DNA from: Nitrosarchaeum sp.
Lineage (GTDB): Archaea > Thermoproteota > Nitrososphaeria > Nitrososphaerales > Nitrosopumilaceae
Direction: 5' to 3'
DNA length: 15,420 nt
Assembly: GCA_004297665.1 (NCBI GenBank)
Contig: SCUP01000128.1
Location: 1-15,420 of the forward strand
The translations under genes were made by a program, and so were the position numbers. Below, piece by piece: positions 6,160 through 12,789 of this stretch; the first letter of the stretch is position 1; each line of letters begins with the position of its first letter. The notes beneath the pieces were generated by a model. The model was not told where the DNA came from and made no database searches. It was given only the letters and a program-made list of their open reading frames with translations.

Positions 6160-6184
6160 TTTGAGCTAATTTAGGTAATTCAGT

Positions 6185-6622
6185 ATGGAACTAGACATTG
6201 AATGGTATAAAATAATAATTGAATCTGTGATTCTTTCAATAATAATTTTTGGTGCTGTTTTTCTTGAAATATGGCTTTATAGAAAATCAGAAAAAATAAA
6301 GGAAACAAATACAAGAAAAAGAATGTCAGATTTAATCCGAACGGATCTGCGAAGAAAAATTAGATTCATCAACGATTCTAGTGAATACAAAGACTACAAG
6401 CCATTTTTTACAGATGTGTGGGATGCAGTAGTACTTTCCGGAAAACAAACCTTGTTTCCTTTTGAGACAATTGAAAATTTACAACACTGCTATTCTTGGA
6501 TGAAATATTATAATACGGAAATACAACAAAAGCACCAAATCGATAACGAGAAGACATTAAAAGAGATTTTAGATGAGGTAAAAAAATCCATTGAACATTC
6601 GCTTGAAATACTCAAAGAATGA
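6185..6622 (+). CDS. N-terminally membrane-anchored hypothetical protein
   Basis: This is 145 aa. Residues about 8-31 form one hydrophobic helix (YKIIIESVILSIIIFGAVFLEIWLY). It is followed by a strongly basic stretch (RKSEKIKETNTRKRMSDLIRTDLRRKIR, about 33-60), so the soluble domain of about 110 residues should lie in the cytoplasm. That domain is mostly helical, with aromatic residues in the middle (YKPFFTDVWDAVVL) and an acidic amphipathic C-terminal helix. I recognise no family. The isoaspartyl methyltransferase frame begins 24 bases after the stop and no TATA box is obvious between them, so the two are probably co-transcribed. Confidence 0.6.
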   Translation: MELDIEWYKIIIESVILSIIIFGAVFLEIWLYRKSEKIKETNTRKRMSDLIRTDLRRKIRFINDSSEYKDYKPFFTDVWDAVVLSGKQTLFPFETIENLQHCYSWMKYYNTEIQQKHQIDNEKTLKEILDEVKKSIEHSLEILKE

Positions 6623-6646
6623 TTCTAAGGATTCAGATAATGTATT

Positions 6647-7327
6647 TTGCAAAACAATGAAGGTTTATCAGGGAATAATGGATATTGTTCTGTATTGGAT
6701 GCTAAAAAACAACAAAAAATAGACAATTTAATCGTCATTATGAAAAAATTAGGTTTTCTTAATGACGACAAAGTAGAGTCAGCCATTAGAAAAATGCACC
6801 GACATGAATTTGTACCAATATCGCTTAAAGAAGAGGCATATGAAGATGCGCCTCTATCAACAATGAAAAATCAAACAATATCTCAACCATCAGTGGTATC
6901 AAGAATGACTGAATGGTTAGATATCAAAGAAGGGCAAAAAATTCTGGAGATTGGTAGTGGATCAGGTTGGCAAACTGCAATTCTTTCTTACTTGGTAGGA
7001 CACGGTAAAGTTTACTCTATTGAAAGACATTCAGAACTTGCAGAATTTGCCAAAAAAAATCTAGACAAGTTGGGAATAAGTAATGTTAAAGTAATTTTAG
7101 GAGATGGTAGTTTAGGACTGCTAGAAGAATCTCCTTTTGATAGAATCATAATTACGGCTGCATGTAAAAAAGTTCCAGAGAAATTACTCGAACAATTATC
7201 AATAGGTGGTTTGTTGATTGCGCCTGTAGGTGAATTTCCACAATCACTGGTTTTACTAAAAAAGACATCTCATGGAATTGTGGAAATTAAAAAACAGCCA
7301 GGTTATGTTTTTGTGCCACTCAGATAA
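6647..7327 (+). CDS. pcm: Protein-L-isoaspartate O-methyltransferase
   Basis: The enzyme uses S-adenosylmethionine to methylate isoaspartyl residues in damaged proteins, starting their repair. Visible motifs are the substrate-side AYEDAPLSTMKNQTISQPSVV (65-84), SAM motif I LEIGSGSGWQTAIL (100-113), GDGS (152-155), FDRIIITAA (164-172) and GGLLIAPVG (187-195). The 226-aa frame starts at a TTG; family members usually need about 215 residues. Alternative starts are the TTG at 6695 and the ATG at 6740, but the ATG would cut the conserved first helix (QQKIDNLIVIMKKLGF). The start is therefore uncertain while the product is secure. It is probably co-transcribed with the membrane protein upstream. 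Confidence 0.88.
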   Translation: MQNNEGLSGNNGYCSVLDAKKQQKIDNLIVIMKKLGFLNDDKVESAIRKMHRHEFVPISLKEEAYEDAPLSTMKNQTISQPSVVSRMTEWLDIKEGQKILEIGSGSGWQTAILSYLVGHGKVYSIERHSELAEFAKKNLDKLGISNVKVILGDGSLGLLEESPFDRIIITAACKKVPEKLLEQLSIGGLLIAPVGEFPQSLVLLKKTSHGIVEIKKQPGYVFVPLR

Positions 7328-7420
7328 AATTGACTAAAATAGAGCAATTTAGAGTATAAGAACATCAGTGCGATACCGAATTGATAGGAAAATTACCAAT
7401 ATTCATGATTAAATCATAAA

Positions 7421-7774
7421 TCATCGTAATCTTTTGTAGACTTCCTGAAATTCTTTAGAAATGTTGTATGCAATATTTTCTATGTGAGTTATTTCCGTTA
7501 CTGATTTTTTATCTTTAGATATAACTCTCATCATTGTCATACATTTGTGAATTTGATTATGCTCCGGTTCTTTATTATCAGTCCAGGTTTTAAAACAATC
7601 TTCAAAGTCCAAACAAAACTTGAGAACTATAATTTCCCAATCACTTGTGGTGGGGGATATGTTCAAGGAATCAGATAATTCCTTAAATTCGTTTTTTCGA
7701 TCTCTTAGTAAAAGATCCAATGCGCGTCTTGCTCGCTCTTCTTCAAATCCAGTGATTAATTTTATCCGATTCAT
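7421..7774 (-). CDS. Hypothetical helical protein, 117 aa
   Basis: From the ATG at 7774 this is 117 aa, all helical and charged, without TM helix or signal peptide. Notable segments are MNRIKLITGFEEERARRALDLLLRDR, DWEIIVLKFCLDFEDCF and a C-terminal amphipathic helix (NISKEFQEVYKRLR). I recognise no family. The frame is open seven codons upstream, but the TATA box (rc TTTTAATTA at 7796-7804) sits 22-30 bases before 7774, supporting the shorter start. A perfect TGTGA-N6-TCACA palindrome lies directly upstream of that TATA box, so the gene is probably controlled. It is convergent with the methyltransferase gene. Confidence 0.55.
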   Translation of the reverse strand: MNRIKLITGFEEERARRALDLLLRDRKNEFKELSDSLNISPTTSDWEIIVLKFCLDFEDCFKTWTDNKEPEHNQIHKCMTMMRVISKDKKSVTEITHIENIAYNISKEFQEVYKRLR

Positions 7775-7795
7775 AATAAAATGAACAACACACAA

Positions 7796-7804
7796 TAATT
7801 AAAA
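7796..7804 (-). promoter_or_regulatory. TATA box for the gene starting at 7774
   Basis: On the minus strand this reads TTTTAATTA, 22-30 bases upstream of the ATG at 7774. It favours that start over the upstream ATG at 7795. Confidence 0.5.
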
Positions 7805-7808
7805 GATA

Positions 7809-7826
7809 ATGTGATAATTCTCACAT
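7809..7826 (-). promoter_or_regulatory. Perfect inverted repeat ATGTGA-N6-TCACAT (putative operator)
   Basis: ATGTGATAATTCTCACAT is a perfect 6-6-6 inverted repeat, just upstream of the TATA box of the minus-strand gene at 7774. Its form is that of a dimeric helix-turn-helix regulator site and matches the bacterial CRP consensus layout. The regulator itself is not in the window. Confidence 0.5.
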
Positions 7827-7890
7827 ATGATAAGCAGATTAAATCAATCAGATTTAGGACAAGATATTTAAAAAAATAAAAAAAGAAAAT

Positions 7891-8373
7891 TTACTGGATT
7901 GATATTGATTTTTTCTTTTGTATTTCTGTTGGTTTTGATTTTGGAAGGGTAACATCCAATACTCCATCAGTGAGTTTTGCCATTACTTTGCCTGCTATTA
8001 TTTTCTCAGATAGGGGCAATGATCTGTAATATGATACCTGACTTCGCTCTTTTCTGAGATAGTTCTTTTTCTTTTCTTCAGATTCTTCTTTATGCTCTGC
8101 TGATACTTCTAAAGAATTATCAGTGACATTCAGTTTAACTTCATTTTTCTTTATGCCAGGTACATCCATTTTCACTCGAAACTGATTACCTTCATCTATA
8201 ACATCACAAGATGTATGTGACATTTTTGGCATGTGTATTGATGGAAATGATGAAAAAGTTTTTTCCATATCCCTACGTAGATTTTCTATTGATCTGTCAA
8301 TGTCTGTCCAACTAGATGCCCAAAAAGGAGCAATGCCTGTAGATTTTTTTGGGGGGTTTTTTGTTTCTGCCAT
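7891..8373 (-). CDS. hsp20: Small heat-shock protein, Hsp20/alpha-crystallin family
   Basis: This 160-aa protein is an ATP-independent holdase that binds unfolding proteins in the cytoplasm. The N-terminal arm (1-55) is followed by the alpha-crystallin domain (about 55-146), with FRVKMDVPGIKKNEVKLNV (65-83), SLEVSAEH (87-94), YYRSLPL (115-121) and the family signature GVLDVTLPK (137-145). The final residues contain an IxI motif (ISI, 157-159), which docks neighbouring subunits in the oligomer. A TATA box (rc CTTAAATAA, 8394-8402) lies 25 bases upstream of the ATG. It is head to head with the methionine-rich protein at 8484, with 110 bases between the starts. Confidence 0.93.
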   Translation of the reverse strand: MAETKNPPKKSTGIAPFWASSWTDIDRSIENLRRDMEKTFSSFPSIHMPKMSHTSCDVIDEGNQFRVKMDVPGIKKNEVKLNVTDNSLEVSAEHKEESEEKKKNYLRKERSQVSYYRSLPLSEKIIAGKVMAKLTDGVLDVTLPKSKPTEIQKKKSISIQ

Positions 8374-8393
8374 GAGAAAAGATGACAGTTGGA

Positions 8394-8463
8394 TTATTTA
8401 AGATGGAAATATGATTTCTGACTTTGATTCCTGACTTTGAAAATTATGTTGATATTATAATAG
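8394..8463. promoter_or_regulatory. Divergent promoters of sHsp and Met-rich genes
   Basis: The minus-strand TATA (rc CTTAAATAA, 8394-8402) serves hsp20. The plus-strand TATA (TATTATAATAG, 8453-8463) lies 26 bases before the ATG at 8484. The second box sits downstream of an alternative ATG at 8424, so 8484 is the likely start of the Met-rich gene. The space between the boxes contains a direct repeat of CTGACTTTGA (8419-8428 and 8432-8441), a possible regulator site. Confidence 0.5.
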
Positions 8464-8483
8464 CATACACTCTAAAAAATATC

Positions 8484-8924
8484 ATGGTTAACCAGTACAT
8501 TTGGATTGGGATTGTAATCGGTGTTTTCTTTGTAGGAATTGGAATAGGATATGCAAGTTTTTCGACAAATCAATCTTTCAACTTTATGCATATGTCATCA
8601 CAGCAAATGCAACAAATGATGAATAATCCACAAATGATGACACAATGGCATCAAACCATGATGAATGATCCGCAAGCTATGAACAGTTGGATGAATACTA
8701 TGATGCAAAATCCAAACCTGATGAATCAATGGATGGGAACCATGATGAATGATCCGCAATTTAGTCAACAGATGTACTCTCAGATGATGCAAAATAATCA
8801 ATTCATGCAAGGGATGATGGGTAACCAGCAGTTCCAAAATCAGTGGATGGGTCCATGGATGATGCAAAACAATTCCACGTGGAGTGGAATGATGGGCAGC
8901 TCTATGATGGGAAACTATCCATAG
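8484..8924 (+). CDS. Membrane-anchored methionine-rich 14-residue-repeat protein
   Basis: From the ATG at 8484 this is 146 aa. Residues 5-24 form one TM helix or uncleaved signal (YIWIGIVIGVFFVGIGIGYA). The remainder is almost free of charge (two Asp, no Lys, Arg or Glu), contains Met, Gln, Asn and Trp in bulk and is predicted to face outward. Residues 45-114 are five tandem 14-residue units with consensus MM(N/Q)(N/D)P(Q/N)xMxxWMxT, followed by degenerate MMG/WMGPW ends. Met makes up 31 of 146 residues. Dense MM and MxxM groupings with two His suggest Cu(I) or Ag(I) binding, as in other Met-rich metal-handling proteins. A chaperone-like adhesive role is an alternative. Neither is proven. Confidence 0.7.
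   Translation: MVNQYIWIGIVIGVFFVGIGIGYASFSTNQSFNFMHMSSQQMQQMMNNPQMMTQWHQTMMNDPQAMNSWMNTMMQNPNLMNQWMGTMMNDPQFSQQMYSQMMQNNQFMQGMMGNQQFQNQWMGPWMMQNNSTWSGMMGSSMMGNYP
8616..8825 (+). repeat. Five tandem 42-bp (14-aa) Met-rich repeats
   Basis: The units start at 8616, 8658, 8700, 8742 and 8784. Each encodes an MM-N/Q-N/D-P-like opening. The DNA copies ATGATGAATGATCCGCAA at 8658 and 8742 are identical over 18 bases, showing expansion by duplication; other units have drifted. Confidence 0.7.
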
Positions 8925-8972
8925 GAAAATAAACTAATACCAATTTCAGATTTTAAAATGTTATAATAATAT

Positions 8973-9013
8973 GGGGCTGGCAGTCCAACGCATGGACTGC
9001 CAGCTTGTTCCCC
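8973..9013 (+). ncRNA. GC-rich hairpin, candidate structured RNA
   Basis: GCTGGCAGTCCA (8976-8987) pairs perfectly with TGGACTGCCAGC (8993-9004) around a 5-base ACGCA loop. Flanking GGG (8973-8975) and CCC (9011-9013) could extend it across a bulge. TTTTAAAAT at 8951-8959 is TATA-like, 14-22 bases before the GGG, so a transcript could begin near here. It stands out in AT-rich DNA between two convergent genes. No T-tract follows on the + strand, so a standard terminator is less likely. The function and strand are uncertain. Confidence 0.4.
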
Positions 9014-9073
9014 GAACGGTTTGAATTCGATGTCAATTTGAAGTTCAGAATTATCTGATTTAAATGTTTGAAA

Positions 9074-9649
9074 TTATCCCCAGTCGAGTTTTTTTGATTT
9101 GATTTTTCTTGCAGAGCCAGCCAAAACCCCAATGGTGATTCCAAGATGATAAAGAAAATACAAAAAAACCTCAAAAGTACTAGGAGTCAAATCAGTAAAT
9201 CTGCTAAGACCAGTTAACAGTAAGATAAGCAAACTAAAAAAGAGAACAAAGATTTTGGCAACACCGTGAATATGAGTAAATTTTAGCAATACAAAGGTCA
9301 TAACAGTTATAGAAATTGCAAGTACTGCAAAAAATCCAGCATTCATTCCAAATACAAGAAAAAGTAATGATGCCAATTCTTCAGGGTTGTTAGTTTGAAA
9401 GACATTAGAAAGAATGATTTTGTCAGGAGATGCAAAACGAGGTACGCTTAAAATTGCATTTACAAGAAATAAGAAAAATAAAGATATTGAAACGGTTTTT
9501 ACGTGATTTTGTAGACGTGGAAATCGTAAAAGTATTGCTCTACCCAAAACAATACCTTGAAAAATTCCAATTGCAAATGCGCTTAAAATTGCAATTACTG
9601 AAAAGATAGGATCTTGAAAGACTTCAACTAAAAATTGAAACAATGCCAT
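9074..9649 (-). CDS. Polytopic membrane protein, unknown function
   Basis: This is 191 aa with five or six hydrophobic segments: about 14-36, 50-69, two between about 90 and 125, 131-148 and 158-178. A basic C-terminus follows (RKIKSKKLDWG), probably cytoplasmic. There are no Cys residues, no conserved charged catalytic pattern and no transporter signature I recognise. Loops between helices are short except for residues 70-90 (PRFASPDKIILSNVFQTNNPE). It is tail to tail with the Met-rich gene, with the GC-rich hairpin between them. The minus-strand promoter region (about 9666-9685) is AT-rich with a TAATTTAGA-like box. Confidence 0.6.
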   Translation of the reverse strand: MALFQFLVEVFQDPIFSVIAILSAFAIGIFQGIVLGRAILLRFPRLQNHVKTVSISLFFLFLVNAILSVPRFASPDKIILSNVFQTNNPEELASLLFLVFGMNAGFFAVLAISITVMTFVLLKFTHIHGVAKIFVLFFSLLILLLTGLSRFTDLTPSTFEVFLYFLYHLGITIGVLAGSARKIKSKKLDWG

Positions 9650-9762
9650 AGTTAGAAAATTATCTAAATTACAATATTAGTTACTAGATACAGGGTTTTG
9701 GCAAAATAAGCAAAATAATTTCAGCAAAGACAAGAACCAAAATAAATGAACGATACAAGAGT

Positions 9763-9775
9763 AAATTTAATAATT
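9763..9775 (+). promoter_or_regulatory. TATA box for the gene at 9796
   Basis: AAATTTAATAATT is centred 27-28 bases upstream of the ATG at 9796. Confidence 0.45.
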
Positions 9776-9795
9776 TCATCTCTAGAAGGGCACCT

Positions 9796-10953
9796 ATGCA
9801 AAAGATCGTTATTTTATTGGGGTTAATAGGAGTACTAGTTTTTACAACAAATTATGCGTATTCGCAAGAAATGAGTCTTGCTACATTTCAAGAAACAGCA
9901 CAAGTAATAATTGATAAGAGTCTATCTCAAAACGTTACAGCATCAATTGCTCTACAAAGTACAAGTATTCAAGAAATAAAAATTCCTGCAGAACTGGAAC
10001 AAAAAATTAGAGAAAACAATAGAATAACAGCCATAGTTTTGACAAACCAAAATCAATGTATTTTGGGCGTGTATGACGAATCATGTATAATCATAAATGT
10101 TGCAAGAGACCCAGCAGATGAAGGAATACTAGCAATTCAAAACTCTACAAAAAAGATTGCAGAATTGTTCATTGATGAGTTGAATCAAACATTTGACACA
10201 AACGCAGAGTTTCATTCTATATTTATTCAAAGTAATGATGAGATCGGAAGAGCCCTTGAAACGTCAGGGACAATTTCAGGTAAGGGTACAATATCTGCAG
10301 TGTATACAATGCCCATGGAAGATACAGAATCCATGTATGAAAAAATCTCAGCAATGTTACTCCCAAAAGTCATCAGAGAGTCTGGAGGATTTTATGACAT
10401 AGCAAAGAATCTATCCAAAGAGGAAAAATCAAAGATGACATTTTCAATAATACCATTGGAAAATAAGTCATTGCTACAATTGAAATTATCAGTAGATTAT
10501 CCAAATAGAGCCTCATCAGTTAAGGAAATCAGTCCATTAGAATTTTTGAAAGCAGAAGAATTGGAAAGATCAGATTATTTTTCAACAGGATTTTATCCAT
10601 TAAATTCAATATTACAAGTTGTAATACTATCTCCAGAATCTACTAATGTGTCAGATGTGAGAGGAAACATAGTTCCGACTCAAATAATAGATGGTGAGAA
10701 AATTCCAAAGGAAATTACAAAAGAAGGGTGGATTTTTGATCCAGAGCAAGGAAAAAGAATTCAAGGAAAATATATTTTTGGTGAAAGAACATCAATTAAC
10801 AAAGATGAATTAGTTTTTTCATTAGGTGGCAGTGAGTTAGTAGCGCCAAAAAATATCGGAGTATCATTTGATGAATCAATTATTATTGTAATAATTATCA
10901 CAGCAATAGCAATTGCAGCAACAGTATTTTATCTCAAAGGATATAAAAAATAA
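9796..10953 (+). CDS. Secreted protein with C-terminal membrane anchor
   Basis: This 385-aa protein begins with a signal peptide (hydrophobic residues 4-17, likely cleavage after AYS at about 23). It ends with a TM helix at about 361-381 followed by a basic tail (LKGYKK), which places a domain of about 335 residues outside the cell, anchored at its C-terminus. The outer domain mixes helices and strands. Two Cys (QCILGVYDESCIIIN, about residues 88 and 97) are spaced for a disulfide. I recognise no catalytic motif or family; the architecture is common among thaumarchaeal cell-surface proteins. Its stop is two bases from the end of the convergent arginine decarboxylase gene. Confidence 0.65.
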   Translation: MQKIVILLGLIGVLVFTTNYAYSQEMSLATFQETAQVIIDKSLSQNVTASIALQSTSIQEIKIPAELEQKIRENNRITAIVLTNQNQCILGVYDESCIIINVARDPADEGILAIQNSTKKIAELFIDELNQTFDTNAEFHSIFIQSNDEIGRALETSGTISGKGTISAVYTMPMEDTESMYEKISAMLLPKVIRESGGFYDIAKNLSKEEKSKMTFSIIPLENKSLLQLKLSVDYPNRASSVKEISPLEFLKAEELERSDYFSTGFYPLNSILQVVILSPESTNVSDVRGNIVPTQIIDGEKIPKEITKEGWIFDPEQGKRIQGKYIFGERTSINKDELVFSLGGSELVAPKNIGVSFDESIIIVIIITAIAIAATVFYLKGYKK

Positions 10954-10955
10954 AA

Positions 10956-11507
10956 CTAGACAAGCAAAACAGCAGCAGCAAAGACAGTAGTCCACTTACC
11001 ATCTTTATCACCTGTTGCTGATTGAGTAATATTTTGTGTTTTGTATATCTGACCAGAGATTGTCCATTGTTGTCTTTTTTCATTCCAGTTTTTATCAATA
11101 TCAAATGGAATTCCAAGAGATGAGGCTAGCATTTGTGCTGCAATGTCTTCAGCATAATCACCTGATTGCTGTTCATTTTGCCCATATGATTCGTATTCTG
11201 AGAGATAGCCGTATCGATTCGTATCTTTTGGTCGTGCAATACCAACTGATGCAGAACATAATCTGTGTGCTTCATTTGTTTGATTCTTTGAATAAATTGT
11301 AAATAAAATCTGGCCTGGCATTATTTGTTTGAGACCTTCATTTCTTGAAATTAATTTTGCATTTGGCGGAAATATACTTGAAATTAAAACAAGATTAGTA
11401 CCTGCAATTCCAGCATCTCTTAATGCATATTCAAAACTCGTCAATCTATCTTCATGAACGCCTTTGCCTTTTGTGAGGAATAGTTTTTTGGCAACTAAAT
11501 CTAGCAA
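10956..11507 (-). CDS. pdaD: Pyruvoyl-dependent arginine decarboxylase
   Basis: This 183-aa proenzyme converts arginine to agmatine, feeding polyamine synthesis and agmatine-modified tRNA-Ile. The family self-cleaves at a Ser-Ser pair to form a pyruvoyl cofactor. Here the pair is Ser43-Ser44 in NLVLISSIFPP (38-48), preceded by GVHEDRLTSFEYALRDAGI (16-34), both typical of the PvlArgDC family. Downstream segments (MPGQILFTIYSKN, SASVGIARPKD and YESYGQNEQQSGDYAED) complete the alpha subunit. The start is a TTG at 11507 with no in-frame ATG nearby. The TATA box at 11531-11540 is centred about 28 bases upstream, which supports a leaderless TTG start. Confidence 0.88.
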   Translation of the reverse strand: MLDLVAKKLFLTKGKGVHEDRLTSFEYALRDAGIAGTNLVLISSIFPPNAKLISRNEGLKQIMPGQILFTIYSKNQTNEAHRLCSASVGIARPKDTNRYGYLSEYESYGQNEQQSGDYAEDIAAQMLASSLGIPFDIDKNWNEKRQQWTISGQIYKTQNITQSATGDKDGKWTTVFAAAVLLV

Positions 11508-11530
11508 TTCTTTCTTGATGAAACTGTGTT

Positions 11531-11540
11531 AATATTTATA
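11531..11540 (-). promoter_or_regulatory. TATA box of arginine decarboxylase
   Basis: On the minus strand this reads TATAAATATT, centred 28 bases upstream of the TTG at 11507. The remaining 11541-11713 is AT-rich and holds no convincing gene. Confidence 0.55.
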
Positions 11541-11713
11541 CTTTTGAAACCTCAAAAGATATTTTCAAAAAATATGCGATCTCCGTACATCATATTTTTT
11601 TATGCATCTCAAAATATTTTTTTAATCATATCACTTTTGTCAATAGTTAGCATATCAAGGCAAATTGAGCTTTAATGAGTTAGATTTTTTTATAATGCAT
11701 AACAACAAAGGTT

Positions 11714-12262
11714 ATGCTAGAAGAGTTTTTTCAAACAGACAGTTTTGTAATTGGATACTATATTCTAACAGTAGGGGCATCGCTTCTTCTCATTAAAGAA
11801 ACGAAAAAAAGAGTCAAGGATCTAAAAATAGGGATTAATTCAATAAAGTATGCACCAATACCGTTTGGAATTTTATTTGCATACATTATTTTTGCGCATG
11901 ATTTTGTAGAGACAATACCGATTCTAAATTGGAGTTGGCTTGGATACAACATTGCTTTTGGTCCATTTGCAGATCAGGGATTTTGGGGTATAGTTCCTTT
12001 CATTCCATTATTGGTGTACATGTTTATTCACATCAACTATGTAGAAGAATTGTATTTTAGAAAATCAAAAAAGATGGTAGTGGCATGGGCATTTGTCCAT
12101 ATTGCAATGGGGGTAAAAGTACACATGGCAATATTGTTGCTACCAATAGGGTTTTTGTTCAAATACATTTATGACAAAAAGGGAATAAATCATTCATATG
12201 CAATGCATTTTGCAACAAATATACTAGTTGTCATTGCGCTTTTTCTTTCTTTTATCATCTGA
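11714..12262 (+). CDS. CPBP (CAAX/Abi)-family-like intramembrane protein
   Basis: This 182-aa protein has about five or six TM segments. Its second half carries the order of motifs of CPBP intramembrane metalloproteases: EELYFR (111-116, EExxxR), WAFVH (125-129, with His129 in the place of the second motif) and HFATN (165-169, HxxxN). In this family the Glu pair and two His lie at the membrane-embedded active site and act in prenyl-protein processing, bacteriocin immunity or other regulated cleavage. The second motif has Trp where Phe is usual. It is shorter than many family members, so I call it CPBP-like. The 3' end overlaps the convergent two-TM gene by 39 bases. Confidence 0.6.
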   Translation: MLEEFFQTDSFVIGYYILTVGASLLLIKETKKRVKDLKIGINSIKYAPIPFGILFAYIIFAHDFVETIPILNWSWLGYNIAFGPFADQGFWGIVPFIPLLVYMFIHINYVEELYFRKSKKMVVAWAFVHIAMGVKVHMAILLLPIGFLFKYIYDKKGINHSYAMHFATNILVVIALFLSFII

Positions 12263-12463
12263 TTCTGGGGTTTGAGTAAGAAAGATCCAACCAAAAAATG
12301 CACCTAATGATAAATTGATGACTCCCAGAAAGGTAATCAATAGTGGTGCGTAAGATGTTGCCGAAGGTTGTGCAACAAACAAGCCAACAATAATTCCAAT
12401 AATACCAGTACCAAAAAACATAGCCATCATAACTTTAAGTCGGAATGGTTTAACGTATTTCAT
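12224..12463 (-). CDS. Small two-TM membrane protein
   Basis: This is 79 aa with two hydrophobic helices (about 11-30 and 41-63), separated by a short loop (AQPSATSY). The tail is strongly charged (PESDDKRKKKRND), placing both termini in the cytoplasm. I recognise no family. A TATA-like box (rc GATTATAATAC, about 12484-12494) lies about 25 bases upstream of the ATG. Its last 39 bases overlap the end of the convergent CPBP-like gene, so transcripts could interfere. Confidence 0.55.
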   Translation of the reverse strand: MKYVKPFRLKVMMAMFFGTGIIGIIVGLFVAQPSATSYAPLLITFLGVINLSLGAFFGWIFLTQTPESDDKRKKKRNDN

Positions 12464-12618
12464 GAAGTATTCATAGATTCACAGTATTATAATCTGATGG
12501 GCCGGTACAGCAAATAAGAGAACAGTATTTTAAAAAAATATAACCATTATCTAAAAAACAAACTCGGTTACAAGACACATTTGCCAAAGTTTTATTTCAA
12601 ATATCGTAGCTGGTAACA

Positions 12619-12626
12619 CTTTAAAG
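12619..12626 (+). promoter_or_regulatory. TATA box of tRNA-Thr
   Basis: CTTTAAAG is centred 29 bases upstream of the first base of the tRNA. Confidence 0.45.
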
Positions 12627-12651
12627 ATCCAGAATATGTATTGGATTTTGT

Positions 12652-12726
12652 GCCAATATAGCTCAGCCTGGTTAGAGCATCAGATTTGTAATCTGAGGGT
12701 CGTGGGTTCGGATCCCATTATTGGCT
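12652..12726 (+). tRNA. tRNA-Thr (anticodon UGU)
   Basis: This folds as a full cloverleaf of 75 bases with no intron. The acceptor stem is GCCAATA paired with TATTGGC. The D arm is GCTC...GAGC. The anticodon stem TCAGA/TCTGA encloses the loop TTTGTAA, so the anticodon is TGT, which reads ACA (Thr). The T arm contains TTCGGAT. The discriminator base is T, as expected for archaeal tRNA-Thr. CCA is not encoded. A T-run follows directly (TTTTT from 12726), a typical archaeal terminator. It stands alone, with no other RNA genes nearby. Confidence 0.95.
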
Positions 12727-12730
12727 TTTT
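12726..12730 (+). terminator. T-run terminator after tRNA-Thr
   Basis: The mature tRNA 3' end runs straight into TTTTT followed by AAATTTTAT. Oligo-T runs serve as intrinsic terminators in archaea. Confidence 0.5.
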
Positions 12731-12789
12731 AAATTTTATAAAAATAACTTCGAAAGAGTAAGAAAAAACGACGTTAAGCGTATTTCAGC

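Noticed and set aside
7405..7417. Palindrome ATGATT-A-AATCAT after the methyltransferase gene
   Set aside because: Short, AT-rich and within a convergent gap away from any start codon, so chance is likely.
8616..8825. Regular 42-bp repeats that might be mistaken for a CRISPR array
   Set aside because: The repeats are contiguous coding units without spacers, have drifted copies and lie in one open frame.
8598..8867. 89-codon minus-strand frame rich in His and Leu
   Set aside because: It is the complement of the Met-rich repeats (ATGATG read as CATCAT), with no promoter and no independent support.
10297..10307. GCAGTGTATAC, matching the small-gene promoter element at 3218
   Set aside because: It lies within the coding sequence of the secreted protein with no start codon at the matching distance, so it is most likely chance.
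11574..11675. Short + strand ORF of 33 codons with a hydrophobic middle
   Set aside because: No clear TATA box at the right distance, AT-rich composition that would produce such a frame by chance, and no recognisable sequence.
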